NCBI RefSeq assembly: GCF_002251085.2
Contig: NZ_NOJZ02000020.1
Coordinates: 1 to 46,869 of the forward strand
Source of the DNA: Romboutsia maritimum
Lineage (GTDB): Bacteria > Bacillota > Clostridia > Peptostreptococcales > Peptostreptococcaceae
Reading direction: 5' to 3'
Length of the DNA stretch: 46,869 nt
Shown here: piece after piece, positions 26,620-37,754 of the stretch
How the letters are laid out: every line of letters starts with the position of its first letter
Numbering within the stretch: the first letter of the stretch is position 1
Made by a program: the position numbers and the translations under genes
The notes under the pieces: generated by a model
What the model saw: the letters and a program-made list of their open reading frames with translations, nothing else
Databases searched by the model: none
What the model was told of the DNA's origin: nothing

Positions 26620-26706
26620 AATTTTCACTCCTTTAATATGTTTAATATTTCATTTAAGTATCATAATTATTATATATTAAAATAAATACAAATAATAGTC
26701 TAAATC

Positions 26707-28318
<1,612 letters not shown>

Positions 28319-28327
28319 GAATTCCCC

Positions 28328-29353
28328 CTATTTTATTATCATAGCATCTCCAAAGCTAAAGAATCTGTATCTTTCTTTTACTGCTACATCATAAGCATTA
28401 AGAACAGCTTCTTTGTTTACTAATGCACTAACTAACATTATTAGAGTAGACTCTGGTAAATGGAAATTAGTTATAAGGTTATCTACTACTTTAAACTTAT
28501 ATCCTGGGTATATAAATATATTTGTCCATCCACTAGTTTCTTTTACAAATCCATCTTCATCACATGCAGATTCTACCGTTCTACAACTAGTAGTCCCTAC
28601 ACAAATTACTTTATTACCATTTTGTTTTGCTGTATTAATTTTATCAGCTGCTTCTTTATGAACCATATAATATTCTGAATGCATTTCATGATTTAAAACA
28701 TCATCAACTTTTACTGGTCTAAATGTTCCAAGACCTACATGTAATGTTACAAAAGCAATTTCTACACCCTTATCTTTTATTTTTTGTAGTAATTCTTCTG
28801 TAAAATGAAGACCTGCTGTTGGAGCTGCTGCTGATCCGTTATGCTTAGAATAAACTGTTTGGTATCTTTCTTTTTCTTCTAATCTTGCTGTTATATATGG
28901 AGGTAGGGGCATGTTTCCTAATTCATCTAAAACTTGTTCAAAAATTCCTTCGTAATGGAACTTTATAATTCTAGACCCTTCCTCTGCAAGTCCTACTACT
29001 TCTCCAATTAATTTTCCTTCTCCAAAAGAAAACTTAGTTCCAACTTTTGCTCTTTTTCCTGGCTTAACTAATGCTTGCCATGTATCTTCTTCTGTTCTTT
29101 TTAATAATAAAAATTCTATCTTTCCTCCAGTATCTACCTTTTCACCTATTAATCTAGCTGGTATAACCCTAGTATTATTAAGTACTAAGCAATCTCCTGG
29201 ATTTAAGTATTCTATTACATCTTTAAATATCTTGTGCTCTATTTCTCCTGTATTTTTATCTAGAACCATTAATTTTGAACTAGATCTGTCTTCAATGGGA
29301 ACTTGAGCTATTAATTCATCTGGTAAATCGAAATAAAAGTCACTCGTCTTCAA
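28328..29353 (-). CDS. queA: S-adenosylmethionine:tRNA ribosyltransferase-isomerase
   Basis: A 341-residue enzyme that makes epoxyqueuosine in tRNA by transferring ribose from SAM. The N-terminus reads [19 protein letters not shown], followed by [37 protein letters not shown] and [13 protein letters not shown] start at TTG 29353 because AGGGAG lies 8 bases upstream and the length then equals the family norm. The longer frame to 29422 adds 23 residues with no ribosome site. It follows ruvB after about 135 bases and heads queA-psiE-tgt-yajC. Confidence 0.94.
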   Translation of the reverse strand: MKTSDFYFDLPDELIAQVPIEDRSSSKLMVLDKNTGEIEHKIFKDVIEYLNPGDCLVLNNTRVIPARLIGEKVDTGGKIEFLLLKRTEEDTWQALVKPGKRAKVGTKFSFGEGKLIGEVVGLAEEGSRIIKFHYEGIFEQVLDELGNMPLPPYITARLEEKERYQTVYSKHNGSAAAPTAGLHFTEELLQKIKDKGVEIAFVTLHVGLGTFRPVKVDDVLNHEMHSEYYMVHKEAADKINTAKQNGNKVICVGTTSCRTVESACDEDGFVKETSGWTNIFIYPGYKFKVVDNLITNFHLPESTLIMLVSALVNKEAVLNAYDVAVKERYRFFSFGDAMIIK

Positions 29354-29487
29354 TGTTAAACTCCCTTTCAAAAAATTATTCAAATACAATGATAACAAAA
29401 AAACAAATTTTTTTCTATACAATATGTATATAAATACATGTGTACCACTGTATATTTAATGTTTTTATATTTTTTATTTTTATTTAA

Positions 29488-30504
29488 TTACTTATTTTCA
29501 TAAGGTATATTCAAGTGTTCATAAGCTAATGGCATAGCAATTCTACCCCTTGGACTTCTATTTAAAAATCCTAATTGAAGCAAATATGGCTCATATACAT
29601 CTTCTATTGTATTTCTGTCTTCCCCTATAGATGCTGCTAATGTATCTAGTCCAACAGGTCCACCTCTAAATTTTTCTATTATTGTAAGTAATAGTTTTTC
29701 ATCTACATAATCAAGACCTAAACTGTCCACACCTATAAGTTCTAACGCTTTGTCTGCAACTTCGTCTGTTATATTTCCATCAGCTCTTACTTGTGCATAA
29801 TCTCTTACTCTTTTTAATAATCTATTTGCAATTCTTGGTGTTCCTCTAGAACGTTTTGCAATTTCCATGGCTCCACCAGCTTGAATTTCAGCTCCCAAAA
29901 TACTTGCTGATCTTATTACTATTTGAGCTAGTTCATCTACTGTATAATAATCTAACTTGCATATAACTCCAAATCTATCTCTTAAAGGGTTAGTAAGCAT
30001 TCCTGCTCTAGTAGTAGCTCCTATTAATGTGAACTTAGGCAAATCTAGTCTTATACTTCTTGCTGAAGGCCCTTTACCTATTATTATATCCAAACAGTAA
30101 TCTTCCATAGCTGGATATAAAACTTCTTCTACACTTCTATTTATACGATGAATTTCATCTATAAATAAAACATCATTTTCATTTAAATTTGTAAGTATCG
30201 CTGCTAAATCTCCTGCTCTTTCAATTGCTGGTCCTGATGTGATTCTTAAATTCACACCCATTTCATTAGCTATTATACTTGATAATGTAGTCTTACCAAG
30301 TCCTGGAGGTCCATATAATAAAACATGGTCTAAAGGTTCATTTCTAGATTTTGCTGCTTCTATAAAAATGCTTAATTGTTCTTTAGCCTTTTCTTGTCCT
30401 AAATAATCTTCTAATGTTTTAGGTCTTAAATTATTTTCTATGTCAACATCTTCATTTTGCATTGTAGATGTTATTATTCTATTTTCATCTTCAAAATCAA
30501 ACAT
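29488..30504 (-). CDS. ruvB: Holliday junction branch migration ATPase RuvB
   Basis: A 338-residue AAA+ motor. Walker A is [13 protein letters not shown], Walker [10 protein letters not shown], sensor 1 [11 protein letters not shown], arginine finger region LRDRFGV, and the C-terminal winged helix ends [15 protein letters not shown]. It drives branch migration with RuvA and supports RuvC resolution. It is in the normal ruvC-ruvA-ruvB order with a 21-base gap to ruvA. AAGGGGG lies 6 bases before ATG. Confidence 0.97.
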   Translation of the reverse strand: MFDFEDENRIITSTMQNEDVDIENNLRPKTLEDYLGQEKAKEQLSIFIEAAKSRNEPLDHVLLYGPPGLGKTTLSSIIANEMGVNLRITSGPAIERAGDLAAILTNLNENDVLFIDEIHRINRSVEEVLYPAMEDYCLDIIIGKGPSARSIRLDLPKFTLIGATTRAGMLTNPLRDRFGVICKLDYYTVDELAQIVIRSASILGAEIQAGGAMEIAKRSRGTPRIANRLLKRVRDYAQVRADGNITDEVADKALELIGVDSLGLDYVDEKLLLTIIEKFRGGPVGLDTLAASIGEDRNTIEDVYEPYLLQLGFLNRSPRGRIAMPLAYEHLNIPYENK

Positions 30505-30525
30505 ACTTGTCCCCCTTACTTTTTA

Positions 30526-31128
30526 TTATCTTAATGATTTACTCATTATATATGTTAAGGACTTCTTGATTATATCCTCTGTATTTAAATTATCTTTTTT
30601 ACATTTATCTACTGCTTCTTTAGCTTCTTGTAGTGAATATCCTAATGCAGCTAAAGCATCTATTGCCTCATCTTGTGATACTCCTATTGGAGACTTACTT
30701 AATAATGTTGGTTCAAATTCCACATTATGCTTATCTATTTTATCTTTTAATTCTAGTATTATTCTTTCTGCTGTTTTTTTACCCACACCTGGAGCTTTTG
30801 ATAATTTTGCTATATCTTCACTTAATATAAATGCCCCTAGTTGCTTTGGTTTTGCAAACGATAATATTCCTAGTCCTACTTTGGGTCCTATTTTTGATAC
30901 TGAAGTAAGTAATTCAAACATCTGTAGTTCTTCTTGACTAAAAAATCCACAAAGACTCATATCATCTTCTCTTACTATTAACTTAGTATATATTTTAGCC
31001 AATTTTCCCATTTGTAAGTCTTGTATTGTATTTGAAGATACATTTATTTTATATCCTATGTTATTATTTTCAATTACTATACTATCTAAACGAATTTCTT
31101 CTATTGTTCCTTTTATATAACTATACAT
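30526..31128 (-). CDS. ruvA: Holliday junction DNA-binding protein RuvA
   Basis: A 200-residue RuvA. It has the N-terminal OB fold (MYSYIKGTIEEIRLDSIVIE), the helix-hairpin-helix region (VSKIGPKVGLGILS and APGVGKKTAERIILELKDK) and the C-terminal RuvB-contact domain (EAIDALAALGYSLQEAKEAV). The start overlaps the ruvC stop by 8 bases, so the two are translationally coupled. Confidence 0.97.
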   Translation of the reverse strand: MYSYIKGTIEEIRLDSIVIENNNIGYKINVSSNTIQDLQMGKLAKIYTKLIVREDDMSLCGFFSQEELQMFELLTSVSKIGPKVGLGILSFAKPKQLGAFILSEDIAKLSKAPGVGKKTAERIILELKDKIDKHNVEFEPTLLSKSPIGVSQDEAIDALAALGYSLQEAKEAVDKCKKDNLNTEDIIKKSLTYIMSKSLR

Positions 31129-31630
31129 ATCTGCCCCCTATGTTTTTTAAAGTTTTTTCTAATTTATTTGCATGAGCATGACAAATTGCTACAGCTAATG
31201 CATCAGCTACATCATCTGGCTTTGGTACTTGCTTTAAGTTTAAAAATGATGTTACCATTTGCTGTACCTGTGCTTTTTGAGCCCTACCGTATCCAACCAC
31301 GCCTTGTTTTACTTGAAGAGGTGTATATTCATATACTGGCTTATCATTATGAGCACAAGCAAGCATGGTAACACCTCTAGCTTGCGCAACTGTAATTGCT
31401 GTCTTTACATTTTTATTAAAGAATAATTCTTCAATTCCTACTTCATCTATATTATAGTTTTTTATAAGAAGGTCAATTCCTTTATATACAAGTTCTAATC
31501 TTTTTAACATATCCATATGTGCAGGAGTTGTAACTGCGCCATAATCTATGACTCTAAATTTATTATTTTTATATTCTATTATTCCGTAACCCACAATTGC
31601 TATTCCTGGGTCTATGCCTAATATGATCAT
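31121..31630 (-). CDS. ruvC: Holliday junction resolvase RuvC
   Basis: A 169-residue RNase H-fold endonuclease. Acidic catalytic residues are visible: Asp7 in ILGIDPGIAIVGYG, Glu in GIEELFFNKN, and the Asp pair in KPDDVADALAVAICHAH. It cuts Holliday junctions on the RuvAB complex. It is first gene of the ruvCAB unit, with AAAGGGTAGG upstream. Confidence 0.97.
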   Translation of the reverse strand: MIILGIDPGIAIVGYGIIEYKNNKFRVIDYGAVTTPAHMDMLKRLELVYKGIDLLIKNYNIDEVGIEELFFNKNVKTAITVAQARGVTMLACAHNDKPVYEYTPLQVKQGVVGYGRAQKAQVQQMVTSFLNLKQVPKPDDVADALAVAICHAHANKLEKTLKNIGGRYV

Positions 31631-31720
31631 ATTTACCTACCCTTTCAGAAAACTTATGTTCTGTATTATTATATCATTAATAATTATTCTGGTGGGGAAT
31701 ATATGAGTTGTTGGAAATTA

Positions 31721-31779
31721 AAAAGTCTCAAAATAGTAGTTTTTATAAAAATCAAACTATTATTTTGAGACAGTTTTTT
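31721..31779 (-). terminator. Terminator of the BofC-like gene
   Basis: On the minus strand AACTGTCTCAAAATAATAGTTT pairs, with one mismatch, with the arm at 31742-31725, then TTTTT follows. The stem begins inside the stop codon. It again uses the CTGTCTCAAAA arm. Confidence 0.88.
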
Positions 31780-32374
31780 AGCTTCCAAAATCCTCTAATC
31801 TAGAATATGCTTCATCTTCTGTTTCTATTAAAACACCTTTTTTAATTTCATCTTGAACAGTCTTTGGTAGAGATTCTAATTTTGTTTGTGTTTGTTCTAC
31901 CAATTCTCTATCTCCTTTATTATTGTATTTATAAAGACCTATAATTCCTTCATTACTCTCAATTGAATATTTATTAGCTTTAGAAGGGTCATTTAATGAA
32001 ACTTTTTCAGATAATATTATTTGATATTTATTAATACTTTCTACTGTTCTTTTAGGATATTTTTCTTTAAAATATTTTACTATTTCGCCTTCTGTTTTTG
32101 TTAATAATGACTCTGGAACTACGCCTATCATGGATGGTCCTGTTGCTAGATCACTTCCATCTTCACTTTTTTGGTGAAGCCATATTTCACAGTTTTTATT
32201 TAATCCAAGTGCTTCTTTAGTTTTTTCATTAGTTTGCGCTATATTCGTTCTAGCTTTCACTTGGTTATTTCCTCTAGTCTTAACTCCTATATAAATTCCA
32301 CTGCTTAATACAAGTAACCCGGTTAAAATTAACACTGGTATTTTCCAAGGGAATGAATCTTTTTTTTCAAACAT
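31778..32374 (-). CDS. BofC-like membrane-anchored protein
   Basis: A 198-residue protein with one N-terminal membrane helix (about 13-31) and an extracytoplasmic domain. The C-terminal part (YSIESNEGIIGLYKYNNKGD ... TKLESLPKTVQDEIKKGVLI) resembles the C-terminal domain of BofC. In Bacillus, BofC is a forespore protein that restrains the SpoIVB protease and so times sigma-K activation. I judge this by pattern, so the call is tentative; the sigma-K checkpoint itself is different or absent in some clostridia. AAAGGAGGT lies upstream of the ATG. The gene is separate from ruvC, with its own terminator. Confidence 0.6.
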   Translation of the reverse strand: MFEKKDSFPWKIPVLILTGLLVLSSGIYIGVKTRGNNQVKARTNIAQTNEKTKEALGLNKNCEIWLHQKSEDGSDLATGPSMIGVVPESLLTKTEGEIVKYFKEKYPKRTVESINKYQIILSEKVSLNDPSKANKYSIESNEGIIGLYKYNNKGDRELVEQTQTKLESLPKTVQDEIKKGVLIETEDEAYSRLEDFGS

Positions 32375-32542
32375 AGTAGTTACCTCCTTTTACACATTAT
32401 TTTCGCCATAGTATATTTTTTTATACAACTTAGGTAAAATTTAGTAACTTTATATAAGATATAAGTAATTTTTTTGTGCCATTCTTTCATTTAATACATA
32501 TTATAGAGTATATTTTAAAATCCATAGAAGGGAGGTTTTAGT

Positions 32543-32863
32543 TTGAGTGCATATATAAGATTAATTTACGATAAATTAGATTTTTTAGAATTCAAACAAA
32601 AAATTCTTTTTCTTAAAGAGCCTCAACATAAGGCTACTGTATTTATTAATATTGAACTTGAAGATTTTTTAAATATACGTAATTTTACTAATGACTTTCA
32701 ATTAAGAATAGAAGCTGGCGAAAAACTTAGTATTTCAGATTATGAAAAAGAACTATTTGAAGTATATGCTCCTATAAAATCTTTTCCTAGTTCCTCCAAA
32801 TTAGTTGCAAAAGCTCTCTTAAATGAAGATATTTTTAATTCGTTATTTAAATATTCAAATTAA
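32543..32863 (+). CDS. Small helical protein, YlbF/YmcA-like
   Basis: A 106-residue, probably all-helical protein. The pattern FTNDFQLRIEAGEKLSISDYEKELFEVY ... AKALLNEDIFNSLFKYSN (split here) matches the layout of the YlbF/YmcA (RicA/RicF) family, which in Bacillus forms the Y-complex affecting RNase Y and Spo0A phosphorylation. Identity is weak, so family placement is inference. The start is TTG at 32543 with GGGAGG 7 bases upstream; no ATG is available nearby. It appears monocistronic, followed by the structured region at 32871-32939. Confidence 0.5.
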   Translation: MSAYIRLIYDKLDFLEFKQKILFLKEPQHKATVFINIELEDFLNIRNFTNDFQLRIEAGEKLSISDYEKELFEVYAPIKSFPSSSKLVAKALLNEDIFNSLFKYSN

Positions 32864-32870
32864 ATTTTAG

Positions 32871-32939
32871 TCGCTTAGCTTAGAAGTTTTCGCCAACAAA
32901 TTTCTTTTTCTTTTTTAGTTAGCGTTATAAGCAAAGCGA
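32871..32939 (+). repeat. Folded element with pyrimidine tracts
   Basis: TCGCTTAGCTTA (32871-32882) pairs with TAAGCAAAGCGA (32928-32939) with one mismatch. Inside, CGCCAAC pairs with GTTAGCG with one mismatch. The loop is a run of TTTCTTTTTCTTTTTT. The 3' flank ATTTTCCTTTTCTTTTTT is T-rich, so the element may terminate the YlbF-like gene. Structure and composition are unlike the plain terminators nearby. Confidence 0.5.
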
Positions 32940-33023
32940 ATTTTCCTTTTCTTTTTTAAAGGGCTATATTTTTTGTTAAAATGGAAATACTCCTTAATGA
33001 ATATATTATTAGGAGGTAAAATT

Positions 33024-33347
33024 ATGGAAAAAATAAGTTGTAATGTAATTAATTGTTCTCACAATGACAGTGGCATCTGTTTTGCGAATAAAATAAATGT
33101 AAGTGGAAAAAAAGCTCGTACTAGTAACCATACTTGTTGTGGTTCTTTTTTAGATGAATCTAACTACAGTAATTTAACTAATAATACTAACGGTGAGGGT
33201 TCTTGTAATATCGTAAATTGCAATGTTAAAACTTGTACTCACAATGCTGGTAACATCTGTGCACTTAACAATATCGCTGTAACATCTAATGTAGGCAAAG
33301 CTAATCTTTATTCTGAAACATATTGTTCTAGTTTTAAATGTAAATAA
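33024..33347 (+). CDS. DUF1540 protein, two Cys-rich repeats
   Basis: A 107-residue protein made of two DUF1540 units. Unit one (about 5-43) reads CNVINCSHNDSGICFANKI ... HTCCGSF and unit two (about 60-105) CNIVNCNVKTCTHNAGNICA ... TYCSSF. Each has the family spacing of Cys residues, probably binding metal. DUF1540 proteins are common in sporulating Firmicutes, but their role is unknown. The start is ATG 33024 with AGGAGG 7 bases upstream; the open frame extends further upstream without a ribosome site. A terminator follows at 33383. Confidence 0.85.
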   Translation: MEKISCNVINCSHNDSGICFANKINVSGKKARTSNHTCCGSFLDESNYSNLTNNTNGEGSCNIVNCNVKTCTHNAGNICALNNIAVTSNVGKANLYSETYCSSFKCK

Positions 33348-33382
33348 TATTTTTTAATAATAATTACATAGTTACTACTAAC

Positions 33383-33415
33383 AAAAGGGTGTAAATTATA
33401 ATTTACACCCTTTTT
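33383..33415. terminator. Bidirectional terminator
   Basis: AAAAGGGTGTAAAT pairs with ATTTACACCCTTTT, with T-runs available on both strands. It lies between the convergent DUF1540 and M14-CWB2 genes. Confidence 0.92.
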
Positions 33416-33439
33416 AATATTAAATATTTTTTACATAAA

Positions 33440-36400
33440 CTATTTGTTTAAGCATGATTTTAATGAATCAATGACTTTTTGTACTATTCCACCTCCAACT
33501 CTTACTAAAGTATTTGCTTCTTTATTTTCTAATGCTTTTGTTTGTTGAGAACTTAATTCTTTATCTGTTATTACTACTGGTGCTTCATCTAATGATGCTA
33601 CTGGTCCTGCTGTTAATGCATCTATTAGTTCTCTACCTTTTGTTACATATACTTTATCTAAATCTTTTTCATAGAATTTTTCTATTACTTTTGCATTTGT
33701 TTCATATCTATCTTGTCCACCTATTCTGTTATCTTTTATATCCTTAGATGTTATTTTATTTATATCATTAAATGCTTTTTCTCCCACTACATTTAATCCA
33801 CCCATTACGTATGCATTTTGTAAATTTTTAGATTCTAACCATTCATATGTTTTATCTGTAACTTTATTTTTTTCAACTAATATTATAGGCATTTTTTGTT
33901 TTCCTGCCACTGATGATATAGATAACGCATCTGCTTGTCCTTCCCCTCCACTAACTACTATATCTTTTACTTTGTAACAATTTTCATCTATATATTTAGC
34001 TATTTGTAATGAAGTTTCATATCTATCTTGTCCACCTAATCTTTCTATTTTACTTATACCTTCAGATTTAAGTTGATTTATAACACTATCTTTTATTACT
34101 TCATTTCCACCAATAACTATTACATTTTTAGCATCTAATCTAGCTATTTCTTCTTTTGTTTGTTTACTTAAATTAACTCCATCTGTCAATAATATCGGTG
34201 CTTTTTTATATGTTGCAAGTGGACTAACTGTCAATCCATCTGCTAATGATTTTGAGTTTGATAATATAACAGTATCTGATTTATCAAATTTAGATTTACT
34301 TAATTTTATAGCTGTATCATATCTATCACTACCTTCAAGTGATATAACTTTTAACTCTTTAGAGCTACTACTTGAGCTATGACTACTTGAACTTCCTCCA
34401 CTTGGTTTTGATGAAGGTTTAATGATTTCTTCTTTACTTTCTATAGAGTTATAAATAGGATTTGAAAGTAATCTATATGATGCTTGAGTATGAGCTTTAT
34501 TTGTTATTGTATTTGCATATAATGTAACATTTGTATCGCCTATTTCTTTAGTTACACCCATTGCCTTACCTTTTACAACTTTATTTTCTGGCCACCATCC
34601 AGATACATAATAATCATCTTTATTTGAAACCGTAGCAATAGTCTTTACACCTTTAGGTACAGATTCTATCCAACTTCCCTCTGCTGTGTAAATGTATTGT
34701 TCATCATCATAACCACTAGTATTTATATCTTCTTTATCATATTCAGCTTTTAAAAGCCCTTCATACATACACCATTTATTTGATTCTTGTATTCCTAATT
34801 TTAATCCTTCTATTAAATTAGTTCCAACATTTTGTAAAGCTCCATATCCTATACCTAAATAATCTATTCCATCTTTTATATCTTTTGGATTTATATCTTC
34901 CCAACTTTCATCTACTACTATATCACTTTCATTTATATTATTTACAATATTAAATCCTAGCTGTTTTAATATAAAATCACTGTATGTTCCTTTTACATAT
35001 ACTTTTGGAGTTTCAAGTTTTTTTGCATTTACAGCTTCTTTTAAAGGTACTATTTTTAAGGAATAATCTCTTGAAACTGATTTAAGATCGTTTGCTGATA
35101 CTAAGAAATCTCCTTCTTCATAATCTTTATTTGCTTTAGTTAAAACTTGTACTTTTTTATTATCTTTTAGTAACTTATTTACTGCTTTTATTGCATCATT
35201 ATTAGTGTTTTTTATCACATATTCTCTATAACTTCCTACTTCTGTTCCATCTCTTTTAACTGATTTAACATCTGTAAGCTGATCTTTAAATTCATTAGCT
35301 TTTCTTATTTCATATTCATTAAATCCTCTTACATCTGGGAAATTTAAAACTATCTCTGAATACATCTGACTAAATGTAGATTCATCAGAACCTTGATATA
35401 ATATTGCATTTGCATATCCTCTTTTAGCTTGATGCATATCAATTACATAACTTCCCTTAGCATATGTTTTACCATCTACGTTTGTATTAGATTTAAGTTG
35501 ACTTACTTTTACTCCATTTCTTATAAGATACTCTACTGTATCATACACTTGAGCTTTATTTTTTTGTAATTCTTCATTTATAGGAAGTACATAATATTCT
35601 GGGAAGAAATTTTCATTTTGTCCTCTTGGTCTTCCTACTTGTTTTAATTCTCCATTCACTAAAAATTTATCTATATTTCTATCGTCTATACCTTCTACTC
35701 CACGTCTAAAATATTCTAATTGATCATTAAATAATTTATCTTTATTTTCTAATACAAAAGATGATGCTCCTAATATAGCATGAACTACTGCATCATTAGA
35801 TTCTTGATTTAACTGTGGCATTTCAATAGTATGTGAAAGTGCTCCATGATGAAGTGCATATGTAGCTGTATATGCTGGTGCAGCATCATCCCATCCACCA
35901 TATTTAAATTCATCTTGATCCTCGTATGGAATTTGATAGCTTTTATATTTACTATTTGCTATAGCTGCTTTTCCCATTGCATGAGCCTCTGCACTTACAT
36001 TTTTTGCAATTAAATCATATTCGTAATTTGGGTCATGAGGTGGTGAACAAGGTTCTATTAAAAATTTTTCCACAAACCCATGTAAATCTAAAAATGAAAT
36101 CGGGTTCCACTTAGCTATTTGCGCTGTTAGTGATTGTGATTCTCTTTGTGTTTGATATGCATTATCACGGTTTACATCAAATCCAAGAGCATTTGGTCTT
36201 GTATTATAATATCTACCATCTGGATTTTCAGTTATATCCATTAAGAATATTACATGATCTAAAAGTTCTTCAACATCTAATGTTTTCTCTATTTCCTTAT
36301 TCGATTCATCTGTAGTTTTGTATGTAATCTGTTTTTGAGTTGTTAATTTTTCTAAGAAATCTAATTGTGCATCTATTCCTGGAGATTCATCTGGATGTAT

Positions 36401-37297
36401 ATTATTTATAAATATTGGTACCTTGTAATCTCCCATTTGATTATTTTTGATTTTTTCTTGAAGTGATTTAGGATTTTCTAGCATAGTAGGAACCATTTTA
36501 AGATATTCATCTACAGATTTTTTATCCTTTGCCACAGTTACAAAGTGTAAATCTCTGCCTTCTATAGATTTACCTATTGATTCATAAGATAAATGTATTT
36601 TATTCTTATTTTCCTTAAATATTCTATCTATCTCTGGTTTTAATTCATTGTAAGTTCTATAACTATCATAAACATTAAGTTTCATAGTTGTTTCAAAACT
36701 ACTTTTTTTATCACTTAATTTTAATACATATTTTCCTAATTTTTCAGGGAATTTAACGCGTATTTTTCTATCACTCAAATCCTCTTTTCCATATAAAAGA
36801 CCTGCTTTAAGAGTTGCTTTTACTGTGCTTTTTCCATCTTTATTTTCTATCTTGAATCCACATTCTCCAATCGTATCATCTATCTTTATAAAAGGTTCTC
36901 CAGTATAATCTTTATCATCTATGACATAAGTTTTCCATTCATCTAATGATTTATCACCTAAAGTAATTTTCAAATCATCTTTATTAACTTCATGGTCAAA
37001 TGTAGCTTCTATTTCTATAGTATCTTCTGCTGTCATAGATAAAGTTGATTTGCTAACTTTTAATTTTGATTCTACTTGTTTATCATCCTCTACTTCTTGA
37101 CTTATAGGTACTATAGATTCTTGAGGCTCTTTAACTTCTTGTGTTTCTTCTACACTTTTTATCTCCTCTGAATTTACTTGTACATCTGTGCTTTTTTGTT
37201 CCTCTGCAAATAGTTGAACAGGTGTAGCACTCACTACTAAAGCACTTGACATCACCGATGTTATAATCATTTTTCTTTTATTTTTCTTTAAACTCAT
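33440..37297 (-). CDS. M14 zinc carboxypeptidase fused to three CWB2 wall-binding repeats
   Basis: A very large secreted surface protein, 1285 residues from ATG 37297 (GGAGGGG 6 bases upstream). It has a signal peptide (about 1-33, ending VQLFAEE), an acidic Glu/Val linker, a beta-rich region (about 75-210) and a peptidase M14 domain (about 215-530). The M14 motifs are intact: zinc ligands H301-P-D-E304 and H406 (FLDLHG), substrate-site NRD after GFDV, and catalytic E492 (HTIEMPQ). A long middle region (about 540-960) is not recognised. A Ser-rich hinge (SSSSHSSSSSS) leads to three CWB2 repeats (about 975-1285; GSDRYDTAIKLS, GGQDRYETSLQIA, GGQDRYETNAKVI). It probably trims peptides or peptidoglycan stems at the cell surface; the substrate is inference. 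Confidence 0.92.
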   Translation of the reverse strand: MSLKKNKRKMIITSVMSSALVVSATPVQLFAEEQKSTDVQVNSEEIKSVEETQEVKEPQESIVPISQEVEDDKQVESKLKVSKSTLSMTAEDTIEIEATFDHEVNKDDLKITLGDKSLDEWKTYVIDDKDYTGEPFIKIDDTIGECGFKIENKDGKSTVKATLKAGLLYGKEDLSDRKIRVKFPEKLGKYVLKLSDKKSSFETTMKLNVYDSYRTYNELKPEIDRIFKENKNKIHLSYESIGKSIEGRDLHFVTVAKDKKSVDEYLKMVPTMLENPKSLQEKIKNNQMGDYKVPIFINNIHPDESPGIDAQLDFLEKLTTQKQITYKTTDESNKEIEKTLDVEELLDHVIFLMDITENPDGRYYNTRPNALGFDVNRDNAYQTQRESQSLTAQIAKWNPISFLDLHGFVEKFLIEPCSPPHDPNYEYDLIAKNVSAEAHAMGKAAIANSKYKSYQIPYEDQDEFKYGGWDDAAPAYTATYALHHGALSHTIEMPQLNQESNDAVVHAILGASSFVLENKDKLFNDQLEYFRRGVEGIDDRNIDKFLVNGELKQVGRPRGQNENFFPEYYVLPINEELQKNKAQVYDTVEYLIRNGVKVSQLKSNTNVDGKTYAKGSYVIDMHQAKRGYANAILYQGSDESTFSQMYSEIVLNFPDVRGFNEYEIRKANEFKDQLTDVKSVKRDGTEVGSYREYVIKNTNNDAIKAVNKLLKDNKKVQVLTKANKDYEEGDFLVSANDLKSVSRDYSLKIVPLKEAVNAKKLETPKVYVKGTYSDFILKQLGFNIVNNINESDIVVDESWEDINPKDIKDGIDYLGIGYGALQNVGTNLIEGLKLGIQESNKWCMYEGLLKAEYDKEDINTSGYDDEQYIYTAEGSWIESVPKGVKTIATVSNKDDYYVSGWWPENKVVKGKAMGVTKEIGDTNVTLYANTITNKAHTQASYRLLSNPIYNSIESKEEIIKPSSKPSGGSSSSHSSSSSSKELKVISLEGSDRYDTAIKLSKSKFDKSDTVILSNSKSLADGLTVSPLATYKKAPILLTDGVNLSKQTKEEIARLDAKNVIVIGGNEVIKDSVINQLKSEGISKIERLGGQDRYETSLQIAKYIDENCYKVKDIVVSGGEGQADALSISSVAGKQKMPIILVEKNKVTDKTYEWLESKNLQNAYVMGGLNVVGEKAFNDINKITSKDIKDNRIGGQDRYETNAKVIEKFYEKDLDKVYVTKGRELIDALTAGPVASLDEAPVVITDKELSSQQTKALENKEANTLVRVGGGIVQKVIDSLKSCLNK

Positions 37298-37686
37298 CTC
37301 ATACCCCTCCAATATTAAGATTAATTTAGTCAAATGATTAACAAAGCCAACTTGATTATCCTATGTTGAAATTTATTTTCCTGTATTTCTGGATTATTCT
37401 ATATAATAATAGTATTTTAATTGGTATAACTTGTCTATTATTTTCATTCGTCAATAAACTAGGTAATTTCTACATCAAAATACTTTTTATTTTCACTTCA
37501 CACATTAATTCATTATTCCTTACTTTATAAAAATCATTATATAAAAAGTATCCCTATCCTATTCATTATGTAAAGTACTATTATTCCTATTATTACACAT
37601 CCCCATCCGCCTGAATCTAAGCAAAGGAGCTCTGTTATCTTTGATGGAACCCTAAATAAAAAGATTTATTTATTTTAATAAAAATA
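37298..37686. other. Upstream region of the M14-CWB2 gene
   Basis: About 390 bases without a convincing gene. A 37-codon open stretch on the minus strand (stop at 37537-37539, running back to about 37650) encodes a protein-like segment, LLCLDSGGWGCVIIGIIVLY, but has no ATG, GTG or TTG in frame before it and no ribosome site, so it is not called as a gene. The rest is A+T-rich and should contain the promoter of the M14 gene. Confidence 0.4.
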
Positions 37687-37726
37687 AACCCCTTTATATA
37701 AATTTGATTATTTATATAAAGGGGTT
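37687..37726. terminator. Terminator of yebC, bidirectional form
   Basis: AACCCCTTTATATAAAT (from 37687) pairs perfectly with ATTTATATAAAGGGGTT (to 37726). Flanking A/T tracts on both sides allow termination in either direction. It serves the leftward yebC gene. Confidence 0.9.
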
Positions 37727-37754
37727 TTTCTCATTTTTATATTATACTAAGTTA

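Noticed and set aside
26620..26628. Upstream GTG starts for yajC and likewise for csoR, hflX, the ThrE-like gene, the TauE half and DUF2325
   Set aside because: In most of these cases the GTG is part of the ribosome-binding GGTG or GAGTG sequence, or lies closer to it than the well-spaced ATG or TTG 3-9 bases downstream.
33514..33747. Plus-strand Leu-rich frame in the CWB2 region
   Set aside because: It is antisense of the third CWB2 repeat of the M14 protein and has a composition artefact of that repeat, with no ribosome site.
37610..37650. Plus-strand AAAGGAG followed by ATG near 37644
   Set aside because: The ATG is followed by only two codons before a stop, so it does not encode a protein.
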